DNA of 64,000 nucleotides, taken from assembly GCF_007474535.1 (NCBI RefSeq), contig NZ_VKNW01000003.1, forward strand, positions 331,937 through 395,936, given 5' to 3'. This DNA is from Chryseobacterium echinoideorum (GTDB taxonomy: Bacteria > Bacteroidota > Bacteroidia > Flavobacteriales > Weeksellaceae). The first letter of the stretch is position 1. Each line of letters opens with the position of its first letter. Of the stretch, positions 34,729-44,115 are shown in pieces. The position numbers were made by a program, and so were the translations under genes. The notes under the pieces were generated by a model that searched no databases, was not told where the DNA came from, and saw nothing but the letters and a program-made list of their open reading frames with translations.

Positions 34729-35874
34729 ATGAATATCAAAGACAAAAAAATCGCAATCATTGGTGGTGGTCCCGGTGGTTTAACCTTGGCAAGACTTTTA
34801 CAACAAGGGGGTTGTAACGTAACGGTCTACGAAAGGGACATTAACGAAGATTTCCGGGTACAAGGTGCCAATCTCGACTTACACGAAGAATCGGGTATAG
34901 CCGCACTCAGGAAAGCAAATCTTTTGGATGCTTTTTATGCTAATTATTTACCTGACGCAGGGAAATTACGAATTATGGACAATGATGGAAAAATTTATTT
35001 GGACGACCATAAAGATGAGCATAGTGCAGAACATCGTCCGGAAATTGACCGGGGACCTTTAAGGAAGATTTTATTGGAATCTTTACAAACCGGGACTGTT
35101 GTTTGGGACAGCCAATTCGTTTCCATGAAAAAGGAAAATGAGGGCTGGAAACTATTGTTCAAAAATGGAAAGGAATATGATGCTGACATTGTAATTGGAG
35201 CAGATGGGGCAAACTCGAAAATAAGACCCTATTTAACAGACATAAAGCCAATTTATTCAGGTGTTACTATCATTGAAGGAAATATTTATGACGCTGAAAA
35301 AAACGCACCTCATATTTTCAACGTACTTAAAGGCGGAAAAATATTTGCATTCGGAAATGAGCAATCCATAATTTTAAGCACTAAAGGCGATGGAAGCATT
35401 GCTTTTTATACCGGCGAAAAAGTCGATTCCAATTGGGTAAAAGAAAGCGGAATTGATTTTGGGGATTTGGCAGCTGTTAAGAAATGGTTCGAGACTCATT
35501 TTTCAAATTGGGACAGTATGTATCAGGAACTATTTGCTACAGACAACATCAGTATTGTGCCGAGACCATTATTCCATTATTCATCTGATCAATATTGGGC
35601 AACTCAAAGTAATCTTTCCATCATTGGAGATGCAGCCCATCGAATGCCGCCCTACGCAGGCGAAGGCGTAAATATGGCGATGCTTGATGCTTTGGAATTG
35701 AGCGAAGAACTTCTACATATCGAAAATATAAAATCTGCTTTCGAAAATTATGAAAGAAAAATGCTTGAAAGAGCCAAAGAAGTGACCGCCATCACAATGC
35801 AAAATACCGTTGAGCTGCATGGCTCCAACGGATTGCAATACATTCTGGATATGTTTAAGAGTTTTGACCAGTAA
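34729..35874 (+). CDS. TetX-like FAD-dependent monooxygenase
   Basis: A 381-residue flavoprotein of the aromatic hydroxylase (UbiH/TetX) group. It has the N-terminal FAD site KKIAIIGGGPGGLTLARLLQ, the NAD(P)H-side region DADIVIGADGANSKIR (the DG motif) near residue 155, and the second FAD motif IIGDAAHRMPPYAGEGVNMAM near residue 300. Its overall layout, including NLDLHEESG near residue 48 and the C-terminal helix, follows the tetracycline-inactivating TetX, but identity is clearly only partial (I estimate well below that of TetX variants to each other). The substrate is unknown; a TetX-like role in drug inactivation is possible. The paired AraC regulator and small membrane protein may form one functional unit. 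Confidence 0.85.
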   Translation: MNIKDKKIAIIGGGPGGLTLARLLQQGGCNVTVYERDINEDFRVQGANLDLHEESGIAALRKANLLDAFYANYLPDAGKLRIMDNDGKIYLDDHKDEHSAEHRPEIDRGPLRKILLESLQTGTVVWDSQFVSMKKENEGWKLLFKNGKEYDADIVIGADGANSKIRPYLTDIKPIYSGVTIIEGNIYDAEKNAPHIFNVLKGGKIFAFGNEQSIILSTKGDGSIAFYTGEKVDSNWVKESGIDFGDLAAVKKWFETHFSNWDSMYQELFATDNISIVPRPLFHYSSDQYWATQSNLSIIGDAAHRMPPYAGEGVNMAMLDALELSEELLHIENIKSAFENYERKMLERAKEVTAITMQNTVELHGSNGLQYILDMFKSFDQ

Positions 35875-35884
35875 AATTGGTTCT

Positions 35885-36379
35885 ATGAAAAGTCGGATAC
35901 AAATTATCGCTCTTTATTCAGCCATTATTATAAATAGTGGTGTGTTATTCGTAAACATTTACAATTCAATTGTAGATGCACCCAATTGGGGAGCGAATAT
36001 TCCCGAATCAATAGAAATAGCAAGGAATTATTTCGCAGAAAAAAGTCCGCAAGACTTTTTTAAAACAATTGGCATCGTTATTCATATTCTTGGAATCAAT
36101 TGCGTGATCCGTTTTTGGAAAACTGATAAGCAAATACGTTTTTTTAACATTTCTGCTCTTGCTTTAATTCTCATTATAGATCTGCTGACGTTTACCTATT
36201 TCTTTCCACGAAACGACATAATATTCAACCCAAATAGTACGATCAACATTCAAACATTCACTAAAGTTTTAAAAGAATGGGAAATCACCAATTGGATAAG
36301 GACATTTATAACTCTTGGAGTTGTTGCCTTATATAGTTTATCATTGCATAAATTATTTTCAATCAAATATAAAAGCTAG
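35885..36379 (+). CDS. Small integral membrane protein (DUF1772-like)
   Basis: A 164-residue protein with four predicted membrane segments: about residues 5-27, 65-83, 92-110 and 135-155. ATG 35885 (MKSRIQIIALYSAI) is chosen; a longer frame to 35810 overlaps the monooxygenase gene. The form, with PNWGANIPESIEIARNYF after the first segment, recalls the DUF1772/anthrone-oxygenase-like membrane proteins, but I cannot confirm this. It is 10 nt after the TetX-like gene, so it is co-transcribed and probably works with it. Confidence 0.75.
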   Translation: MKSRIQIIALYSAIIINSGVLFVNIYNSIVDAPNWGANIPESIEIARNYFAEKSPQDFFKTIGIVIHILGINCVIRFWKTDKQIRFFNISALALILIIDLLTFTYFFPRNDIIFNPNSTINIQTFTKVLKEWEITNWIRTFITLGVVALYSLSLHKLFSIKYKS

Positions 36380-36645
36380 CATAGACTATTACACGAAGAA
36401 AAAACTGTCACTAACAAAGGTGGCAGTTTATTGCTTGTATTATGGTTTTCCAGTCGCCGGATTAGTCACAAGTAAAATTTTTGAACAAAATCTATAGAGT
36501 ATCATTTTGTCTATTTCAAGCAGCACCTGAAAACGGAATAAAAACCTGCGGCTGACAACGCACATAAAAAATAACAGTTGAAGCGCTTCATTCAAAATGA
36601 TTTGTATACATCTATCATATATTAAACTGATCTTCTCTTCTCAGA
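36380..36645. other. Gene-poor stretch ending the accessory block
   Basis: AACTGTCAC at about 36401-36409 pairs with GTGGCAGTT at about 36418-36426 (one mismatch), a possible transcription end after the membrane-protein gene. Downstream, ctgacaacgc near 36552 and tcgccggattagtcac near 36454 resemble ends of cassette-like units, but no complete site can be defined. No gene is visible. Confidence 0.45.
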
Positions 36646-38118
36646 TTATTCTGCAATCCATACACTTACATTTCCTGCAGGAACCGGGAAGTTTCCCCAT
36701 CCATTTTCGTCAATAATTACTTTAGCTTCACTTCTTCCAAGTTGATCATAAAAAGTTTTTCCAATATATTTCTCACCCATTTCCATAGGTTTTTCATACG
36801 CATCTTTATTGCTCAGAACCACAGCACAGCCGGAATGGTCATCATCCCCTTCTCTTACCCAGCCTAAACAATTGGCATCTTCAAAATAATCCCGCTGAAT
36901 TCCGTAGGCATTTTCCTTTCTTGCTTTCAATAAACCCTCGATTCCATCTACTTTATCCATAAAAATATCCTGCTCGTTTCCTTCACGGTCAAAATCTCTG
37001 TAATGGGCGCCATACAAATCCGGATAAAAAACACACGGATAACCGTTTTCTCTCAGTAAAATCAGTGCATATGCAAGAGGTTTAAACCAATATTCTACAG
37101 GAGCCTCCAAGTCTTGCAAAGGCTGTGTATCATGATTATCAACCAAACTTACGGAATGCATAGGATCTGCCTGTGTAAGCGTTTCATCAAAAATTCTTCG
37201 AAGATCATAAGAATTACCTTCTCTTGATGCAGTAAAGAAATTATTTTGTAAAGAGCTGTCAAAAAGGCTCATACAACCCTCTGTAGCATCAATATACTTT
37301 TGAAGAAGATTAAGATATCCGGGAGCCCAATATTCACCAACTGCAAAAATATTCTTTCCTGAGTTGGAACGCAAAAGGGTAAGCCATTCTTTATAAAAAT
37401 CAAATGAAATATGCTTTAGAGCGTCCAGTCTAACACCATCAAAATCGGTCTGTTCAAAATACCATTCTGCCCATTTATTCAGCTCCTCTCTCACATGAGG
37501 ATTTCTATGTTCTACGTCATTGAACATCAGATAATCGTAATTCCCTTTTTCATTATCAATCATTTCTTCCCAGTCATCACCATACTCAGAAAGGATTTTA
37601 TAAATATGTGAATCTTTTCCCTCTGCATAATCTACCCCACTGAAGCAGGTAAAATTCCATTCAAAATCTGAATATTTTTTCCTGCGTCCCGGAAATGTAA
37701 ATTTGGTGTAAGATTCTATCTCAATAACATCCGAAATAATTTTATCACGGTTATTTTCGTCAACTTTTACTGCTCTGAACTTTTCAAGCTCATCTCCTCC
37801 TGCTTTATGCCCTAAAACAATATCAACGATAATCTGAATATTTTTTTCTTTAAGATTTTTGATGGCTTTCTGATAATCTTCTTTTGTCCCGTATTTTGTT
37901 GAAACAGAGTTTTTCTGGTCAAATTCTCCAAGATCAAATAAATCGTAAGCATCATAACCTACAGAGTTTTCTCCATCTGTCCCTTTGTAGGCAGGAGGAA
38001 ACCAAATGGCAGTAATACCTAATTCTGCTAAATATGATGATTGTTGCCCGGCGTGTTTCCACAGTTTTCCTCCACCTTCTGTGTACCAGTGGAAGAACTG
38101 AATCATAGTTGGGTTCAT
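36646..38118 (-). CDS. Alpha-amylase, cytoplasmic (GH13)
   Basis: Hydrolyses internal alpha-1,4 glucosidic bonds in starch-like glucans. The 490-residue protein has the standard GH13 order: VDIVLGHKAGG (region I, near residue 100), FDGVRLDALKHI with the nucleophile Asp (near 228), AVGEYW with the acid/base Glu (near 260), and SLVDNHDT (region IV, near 323). There is no signal peptide, so it acts inside the cell, like AmyA/AmyS-type liquefying amylases of the GH13_5 group. It is the last gene of a minus-strand series after dinB, with a 39-nt gap. It is not next to either Sus operon. Confidence 0.95.
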   Translation of the reverse strand: MNPTMIQFFHWYTEGGGKLWKHAGQQSSYLAELGITAIWFPPAYKGTDGENSVGYDAYDLFDLGEFDQKNSVSTKYGTKEDYQKAIKNLKEKNIQIIVDIVLGHKAGGDELEKFRAVKVDENNRDKIISDVIEIESYTKFTFPGRRKKYSDFEWNFTCFSGVDYAEGKDSHIYKILSEYGDDWEEMIDNEKGNYDYLMFNDVEHRNPHVREELNKWAEWYFEQTDFDGVRLDALKHISFDFYKEWLTLLRSNSGKNIFAVGEYWAPGYLNLLQKYIDATEGCMSLFDSSLQNNFFTASREGNSYDLRRIFDETLTQADPMHSVSLVDNHDTQPLQDLEAPVEYWFKPLAYALILLRENGYPCVFYPDLYGAHYRDFDREGNEQDIFMDKVDGIEGLLKARKENAYGIQRDYFEDANCLGWVREGDDDHSGCAVVLSNKDAYEKPMEMGEKYIGKTFYDQLGRSEAKVIIDENGWGNFPVPAGNVSVWIAE

Positions 38119-38157
38119 AGTTTACAAGTAAATTTTGTGAATAGTCTGTCGTTATAA

Positions 38158-39252
38158 TTAATCCTCAAATTCTTCAAACCGGATTTTGAGCTGTACAGAG
38201 ATCTGCTTTTTTTCTTCGGTATTGAGGTGTGATAATGATAATCCCAATAATCGTACCGCTTTATCGTAAGGACGTTGTTGCCAAAGTTTTTTTGCCGTGG
38301 AAAAATATTGCTCGCCTGAACTAAAATATTCTTCCTTGGTAAAACTTCTTGTAAAAAGAGAGAAGTCTTTATATTTTATTTTCAGTGTTAAAGATCTTCC
38401 CATCATGTTGTTTTTGGTTAATCTCTGATGAAGTTCGTTACTTAAATTTTCCAGCTTTTCATCAATTTGCTGCTCATCAGAAAGATCTTCAAAAAAAGTA
38501 CGTTCTACCGCTACACTTTTTCGGATTCTATTTGGCTTTACTTCAGAATGGTGAATTCCCCTTACTACATCATAATAATATTTTCCGGATTTACCGAAAA
38601 GTCTAGTTAGGTCTTCCAGAGACCTGTTTTTCAAATCTTTACCTTTATAAATTGACAGGCTAAACATTTTGTTGGCAGTTACTTTTCCTACACCATAAAA
38701 TTTATCGACAGGAAGTTCTTCCAGAAAACTTTCAATTTTATCAGGGTGAATTGTTTTCTGCCCGTTTGGTTTATTGATATCCGAAGCAACTTTGGCGAGA
38801 AATTTATTTACCGAAATACCTGCAGAAGCCGTTAAGCCCGTTTGCTGAAAAATTTTCTGGCGGATTTCTTTAGCAATCTGATTGGCTGATTCTATTCCTT
38901 TTTTGTTTTCGGTAACATCCAGGTACGCTTCATCTAGAGAAAGCGGTTCTACCAGATCGGTATATTCATAAAAAATTTCGCGGATTTTTCTTGAAATCTC
39001 CTTATATCTTGCAAATCTAGGCGGAACAAATATGAGATGCGGACATTTTTCACGCGCAGTTTTACTTGGCATGGCAGACCTTACTCCAAATTTTCTGGCT
39101 TCATAGCTTGCTGCAGAAACTACCCCCCGATGACCGCCACCAACCGCAATGGCTTTTCCCCTTAATTCAGGATGATCATGCTGCTCTACAGAAGCATAAA
39201 ATGCATCCATATCCACATGAATTATTTTTCGGATGGGAAAAGAAGAATCCAT
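38158..39252 (-). CDS. dinB: DNA polymerase IV
   Basis: Y-family translesion polymerase that copies damaged DNA with low fidelity. The 364 residues show the N-terminal metal site HVDMDAFYASVEQHDHPELR, the second catalytic block PLSLDEAYLDVTENK near residue 102, the helix-hairpin-helix region FYGVGKVTANKM near residue 180, and the little-finger domain. The C-terminus is short and lacks a clear beta-clamp binding motif, though LRLLGLSLSHL-type sequence (VRLLGLSLSHL) is present. It begins 24 nt after the small exported protein's stop, so it may share that transcript. I see no SOS box. Confidence 0.96.
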   Translation of the reverse strand: MDSSFPIRKIIHVDMDAFYASVEQHDHPELRGKAIAVGGGHRGVVSAASYEARKFGVRSAMPSKTAREKCPHLIFVPPRFARYKEISRKIREIFYEYTDLVEPLSLDEAYLDVTENKKGIESANQIAKEIRQKIFQQTGLTASAGISVNKFLAKVASDINKPNGQKTIHPDKIESFLEELPVDKFYGVGKVTANKMFSLSIYKGKDLKNRSLEDLTRLFGKSGKYYYDVVRGIHHSEVKPNRIRKSVAVERTFFEDLSDEQQIDEKLENLSNELHQRLTKNNMMGRSLTLKIKYKDFSLFTRSFTKEEYFSSGEQYFSTAKKLWQQRPYDKAVRLLGLSLSHLNTEEKKQISVQLKIRFEEFED

Positions 39253-39276
39253 ATCACAAAGATATGGATTCTAAGT

Positions 39277-39789
39277 TTAAACCAGAATACCATTGGTGGT
39301 ATTTGCAGCAGCACTTGTCCCGATTGCTACTTTCGCAGTGGTGTTTTCTCTTTTGTTATCCTGTAGAGAGCTATCTACTACATTATTTGCCGTAATCGTC
39401 TGGGTGGAATTATCTGCTTTTGTAACCGTCACAGGGTAGGTTACATTGGTAAGATTAAACCATGCTCCGTCTTTTCGGTATTTTACATTGCTGTCAGAAA
39501 GATCAAATATGAGAGTTCCGTTCTGAATGGTTCCCTGCATACCTCTATAACCTGCTCCGGTTGTTGTGTTGTATGCTACAGGTTGATTATTTACCGTAGA
39601 AGTCCAAGGAAGAACAATCCCATATTTATTATCGCCTGAATCATAAAACTCTAAAGAAATACTTGTATTGGTGATTGTATTTCCCGGCTGTATTTTGGAA
39701 ATTTCGCTTTTCCCAATAGCAATTTGCGCTCTTGCAGGAAGAAAGGCTGCAAAAACAATTATAGTGATGATATTTTTAATATTTTTCAT
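39277..39789 (-). CDS. Small exported protein, unassigned
   Basis: A 170-residue exported protein with signal peptide MKNIKNIITIIVFAAFLPARA, then a beta-rich mature part that is rich in Asn, Thr and Ser (NTTTGAGYRGMQGTIQNGTLIFD). I do not recognise a named domain. Proteins with this sequence style occur beside large surface proteins in Chryseobacterium-type genomes, and here the gene lies 50 nt after the 1350-residue surface protein. It may be an accessory secreted protein of that locus. No lipobox is present. Confidence 0.6.
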   Translation of the reverse strand: MKNIKNIITIIVFAAFLPARAQIAIGKSEISKIQPGNTITNTSISLEFYDSGDNKYGIVLPWTSTVNNQPVAYNTTTGAGYRGMQGTIQNGTLIFDLSDSNVKYRKDGAWFNLTNVTYPVTVTKADNSTQTITANNVVDSSLQDNKRENTTAKVAIGTSAAANTTNGILV

Positions 39790-39839
39790 TTTAAATTATC
39801 TTAAATCTTTTACGATGAGGATATATTGTATAAATAAGT

Positions 39840-42800
39840 TTAATCCGGACAAGCCTGATTTTCAAAACAATGCCAAGCAGGATTAGCTTCCCCAGACTTC
39901 AAAGCATAAATTTTAAGACATTTTGCCTGAATATCATATACCATCATTCCGACAACAGGATTGGTAATATTGCTGAGTGATGCCGTATCAGGAACCCTGT
40001 TGATTACAAATCCCTTTTCTTTTGACTCAATGACGCTCCATGCACTTTCTCGTACCATCGGCCAGTTTCCGTTATCGGTTCCGGCTGCAGGTAATGCTGT
40101 TATACCGTGCTTTGCAGGATATGTAGATCCTGCATTAATCACAGCTGGTTTATAGCAATGTGTAGAATTTACTGTAATCGAAAATGTCTGAATAGGCGAA
40201 GTATCAATTCCCCCATTAGCCGTTCCACCATCATCCTGAATTCTAACACTTACAACAGCAGTTCCTGCCGCATTTGCCGCAACCGTATACTGAAGCTGAC
40301 CTGCTGCATTTACAGAAGGCTGTACACTAAATAGTACATTATTGCTATTGGTAACTATAAAACTAACATTCTGTACTGATTCATTAACAGGTCCCCTGCG
40401 AATATTGGTAGCCCATCCGGAAACTGTATAAACCGTCGGAGATCCGCTTTGTGAATGAGTCTGATCTGCTCCTTTCGTGAACGACGGCGCATCATTTACT
40501 GGAACTACGGTAACCGTAATGGAAGTGGGATTAGATATAAATCCTCCATTACTCTCTACAGTATAAAGAATAGAATCAGTACCAAAATAGTCAGCAACAG
40601 GTGTAAAAGTAACATTTCCACTGTTATCAATACTCCAGCTTCCGTTTGCTGTGGTCATTGAAACCTGACGTCCTGCTGTTGACGGATCAAGATCTACTGA
40701 TGCTGCATTAATACTTCCGGTAGGAACCGTATCATTTGATATAATATTAAATGTCACGGGATTGTCTTCTAAAGTATTTGCTGTATCAGGATTAGCAACA
40801 GGATTATTAACTAGAATTCCAAAATTAACATTGGTATTGTTGGTATTGTTGCCTGCGGTTACTGCAAGGAATCCATTAGTTGTATTTCCGCCTGTTAAGG
40901 AGTTTGATGCATCGTTATCAATTGCCCCGTTGAATGTAGCACCAGATGGAAGATCTGATGTCGCTGGCACCGCAATACCATCACCATAAGGTGTAGTTTT
41001 AATATTGACTCTGTAAAAGTTAGCTGTAGTATTAGGAAGATAACTAAATTTATATGTTCCGTCAGGAGCTATTGTTATAGATGAAATAGCGTTGAAAGGA
41101 GATGTATTTGAAGTTAATACCGCATATAGCTGCTGTCCTCCAATCTGTGAAATAGGAATACCATCTACCTTCTGTGGTGAAACAGATCCGTTTTGATCAT
41201 TATAAACAGTTCCAGAAATTTCGTTATTTACATTATTGGTTATGGCAATAGTACGACAAACCTGTGTTCCTGTACTACAAGAATTTGTGGGAGTAGCACA
41301 AACATTATAAGTTCCGCTTTGTCCCGCATTATTAAAATTCACTAAAATGGAATCGGTACCTTGTCCGGAAGTAATAGTTGCACCCGTAGGAACCGTCCAG
41401 GTATATCCGGTAGCTCCTGAAATTCCTGTTATTTTAAAATTCACACTACTTTGGTCATCCCCGAAAGCAGCGTAAAAGACAGTAAACGTAACATAATCAA
41501 TATTTGCAGTTGCAGCAGATGCACTATTGTTAAATGCCTGAATTCTGAGTTTAGTATTTGCAAAATCCCCGGCTGTCCATGTAGTTCCCCAAAGATCTGA
41601 GGCATCACCGTATGAAACTGTAGCATCAGCTGTTGGCCAAAAAACTGCTGTGGATGCCCTGTTAGCTCCGACCGGAATGTTATTTCTAAGAAGCTGAATA
41701 ATATTATCTCTTATACTGTTAACAACACTTCCATTTCTTTCAATCCCCACAGCAATTCCCACTATTGTATATCCCGTAGGAATAGTCAATGAAGGAAAAG
41801 GAATTTCCAAATATTGTGATGTTCCGCCATTTGCAGCAATATTAGCTGATGTGGTATTAACATTATTGCTGCTAACTACATTTCCTGGGTTTGCCCATCC
41901 TGTATTTCCTGCAGCAGCATTATTCACAGCCGTATTAGGTGCGGCTACCGCCCCCGTATTTGCATTTGTACCGTTAGCACTTGTTGAACTGTTTATTACT
42001 CCTGTTCCCATAATGCTGTTTGCCGAAGAAACTGTTGCAGTTACCGGTGTACGACCTGTTTCGCATCCATTATTTGGATTATAGAATGAAACATAATAAG
42101 TTGTAGTTCCGGAAATACTCGGTGTTGTAAAAGAAGGACCCGTTGCAAGAGGACTTCCACCTGTAGGAGCTGAGTACCATCGGTATTGCTGGCTGCCTTG
42201 TGCTCCTGATGCAGTAAGAACAACCGTTCCTGCCTCACAGCGGCTTGCTCCAGTTACGTTTACCGGATCTACATAAGCCGTATGGGAAGCAGATATTGTA
42301 TCTTCATAAAGTCCGGGTGTTGCAGCAGTGGCAGTATTGGTAATTGTACCCTGTGCATTGCAATTTACTGTAACATCAAAAGTAATTGTAGCCTTTACTC
42401 CCGGCAATAATGTTATATTATCACCGCTTACAATAACATTGGACGGAACGCCATTAAGCAAGGTTCCTCCTGAAACAGCATTGGTCTTATTTTGTGCTGC
42501 CTGAGAAAGAGTATATTGTAAAAGGATATCATCTACAGTTACAGTTCTGGTTCCCCATGCCGTCCCACTATTTACCAATCGTATACGCGTATCATTTGTT
42601 AAATATGAAGGGTTAATGGGTGTACTGAAAGTACCACTTGCCGTACCACTTATTGTTCCGATAGAAAAATAATTTGATCCGTTCGGTGATACCTGAACAT
42701 CTAAACTTCCGCCAGTAGCACTCTGAGTATAGGCAAACGAAAGTGTGGCACTTGTTGCTCTGGTAAGATTGGCTGTTCTTTCAATACCTCTGCCGCTGGG

Positions 42801-43892
42801 TAATGTCACCAAATTTAGTCTATTTCCTGTGATTGTTATTTGTCCCGTGGCAGGATTTGTAGTCTCTCCTATTTCAGCCCATTCATTTTTCCATAAAGCG
42901 GTACCATTGTTACGGGCATAAGAAACTGAGTTAAAATTATCCGCCACATTCTCATTGACGCTTGCAGCCGGAACGGAAATAGTCGTAGTGTTTGGAACAT
43001 AAGTAAGTCCTGCTGGAAGAGGATCTGTGAGTGTTACATTTTCAGAAGTACTTCCTAAGTTGTCTAAAACCATCGTGTATTTTCTCGTTTCACCTCCTAC
43101 AAAATAATTGCTATCAGCAGTTTTGTTGATGTACATCAATTTTACAGGGTTTCTAACACTTGTAGGATTGGTAAATGTGCCTCCCGCAGTACCAAATTGT
43201 ACTGAATACTGACGAGCAGTTCCTGTATTGCTTTTACCTAAGGCAAAAGTAACCTTTGTGTAAGGAAATTTATACTGGGCAATAAATGCTGCGGTGTTTT
43301 CAAATGTTATATTTGATAAATCACCTGTAATTCCACCGAATCTTGTTCTTCCGGACGGTTGCTGACTGATCGTTAATCCGCTGGAGGCGTCTACCTGATA
43401 AGTAGAATACCCTCCGATTTCTACAAACTCACCTCCGTCAATATCTACCGAAGTAAAATAATACTCCGAAATATAAGCTCTGTTATTGGTCGTTACTTCA
43501 TAAAATTCCAGTTCGAAGAGAGCAAAACCACCCGGGGAATTTGTAGAAATAAATGGTTGCAGTCTTGACGGAAGTCCCACTGTTTCATTATCCAATTCAG
43601 TAATACTGGTTCCATTTAGCTCTTTTATTGTAAGCATCCCATAGATTGTGATACCATTGGTCGTAATAAGATTATCATATCGCCAGACAGAACCTGCAGA
43701 CAGACCACCATTTCCTGTATTAGTAATCAGTGTTCTGTTAGATTTTAGGAAGTTGAGATTCTGACCAGGAATAGCCAAAACAAATGAGCTGGATTGTTGT
43801 GCCGCAACTGTAAAATAATTGATTATTAACAGCAATACTGTTATTAACCGCCTGAAGTATTTCAGTGGATCTTTAAAAATATAGTTTTTCAT
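39840..43892 (-). CDS. Large exported surface protein with DUF11, Ig-like and cadherin-like domains
   Basis: A 1350-residue extracellular protein. From ATG 43892 the signal peptide (ends NYFTVAAQ) is followed by a region with PGQNLNFLKSNRTLITNTG, a DUF11-type segment (VTLTDPLPAGLTYVPNTTTI, near residue 290), Ig-like/PKD-like repeats (GSQQYRWYSAPTGGS, TYTWT-like region ATGYTWTVPTGATI), a SdrD-B-like segment (ISGTVYNDQNGSVSPQKVDG), and a cadherin-like domain (ANTLEDNPVTFNIISNDT, DYFGTDSILYTV). The C-terminal 90 residues have GNWPMVRESAWSV and VGMMVYDIQAKCLKIY, a conserved end in Chryseobacterium surface proteins. No standard type IX sorting domain is recognised. It is probably an adhesin. Confidence 0.85.
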   Translation of the reverse strand: MKNYIFKDPLKYFRRLITVLLLIINYFTVAAQQSSSFVLAIPGQNLNFLKSNRTLITNTGNGGLSAGSVWRYDNLITTNGITIYGMLTIKELNGTSITELDNETVGLPSRLQPFISTNSPGGFALFELEFYEVTTNNRAYISEYYFTSVDIDGGEFVEIGGYSTYQVDASSGLTISQQPSGRTRFGGITGDLSNITFENTAAFIAQYKFPYTKVTFALGKSNTGTARQYSVQFGTAGGTFTNPTSVRNPVKLMYINKTADSNYFVGGETRKYTMVLDNLGSTSENVTLTDPLPAGLTYVPNTTTISVPAASVNENVADNFNSVSYARNNGTALWKNEWAEIGETTNPATGQITITGNRLNLVTLPSGRGIERTANLTRATSATLSFAYTQSATGGSLDVQVSPNGSNYFSIGTISGTASGTFSTPINPSYLTNDTRIRLVNSGTAWGTRTVTVDDILLQYTLSQAAQNKTNAVSGGTLLNGVPSNVIVSGDNITLLPGVKATITFDVTVNCNAQGTITNTATAATPGLYEDTISASHTAYVDPVNVTGASRCEAGTVVLTASGAQGSQQYRWYSAPTGGSPLATGPSFTTPSISGTTTYYVSFYNPNNGCETGRTPVTATVSSANSIMGTGVINSSTSANGTNANTGAVAAPNTAVNNAAAGNTGWANPGNVVSSNNVNTTSANIAANGGTSQYLEIPFPSLTIPTGYTIVGIAVGIERNGSVVNSIRDNIIQLLRNNIPVGANRASTAVFWPTADATVSYGDASDLWGTTWTAGDFANTKLRIQAFNNSASAATANIDYVTFTVFYAAFGDDQSSVNFKITGISGATGYTWTVPTGATITSGQGTDSILVNFNNAGQSGTYNVCATPTNSCSTGTQVCRTIAITNNVNNEISGTVYNDQNGSVSPQKVDGIPISQIGGQQLYAVLTSNTSPFNAISSITIAPDGTYKFSYLPNTTANFYRVNIKTTPYGDGIAVPATSDLPSGATFNGAIDNDASNSLTGGNTTNGFLAVTAGNNTNNTNVNFGILVNNPVANPDTANTLEDNPVTFNIISNDTVPTGSINAASVDLDPSTAGRQVSMTTANGSWSIDNSGNVTFTPVADYFGTDSILYTVESNGGFISNPTSITVTVVPVNDAPSFTKGADQTHSQSGSPTVYTVSGWATNIRRGPVNESVQNVSFIVTNSNNVLFSVQPSVNAAGQLQYTVAANAAGTAVVSVRIQDDGGTANGGIDTSPIQTFSITVNSTHCYKPAVINAGSTYPAKHGITALPAAGTDNGNWPMVRESAWSVIESKEKGFVINRVPDTASLSNITNPVVGMMVYDIQAKCLKIYALKSGEANPAWHCFENQACPD

Positions 43893-44115
43893 TATAAAAT
43901 TGATAATATCAGAATTGCTTTTAATCAAAAAGTATTCTGACGGGAAAAGTTTTTAAGTAATAATTAAAATTATGTCGGAGAGCAATAATTTTTAAGCCTG
44001 AAATAAGAGAACGCTTTACATTTGTTTAATATGAAAAATACAAACTACTTTGGATGATATTTGTAACAAACTTTCCACAGTAAAAAATATTAAAAAAATT
44101 TATCAAGATAGCTGC

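Noticed and set aside
34729..35874. Tetracycline resistance gene tet(X)
   Set aside because: It is a related flavoprotein with the common motifs but differs across much of the protein, so it is called TetX-like only.
31815..36480. True integron with attC sites
   Set aside because: No integrase is present and none of the spacers folds into a complete attC; only short phrases are shared, so it is reported as a finding and not annotated as an integron.
36646..38118. Amylase as part of a starch-use locus with one of the Sus operons
   Set aside because: It has no signal peptide, is more than 8 kb from the nearer Sus operon and lies in another transcription unit.
39961..42084. Several plus-strand frames opposite the large surface protein
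   Set aside because: They are antisense shadows caused by Thr/Asn/Gly-rich codons and have no starts or domains of their own.
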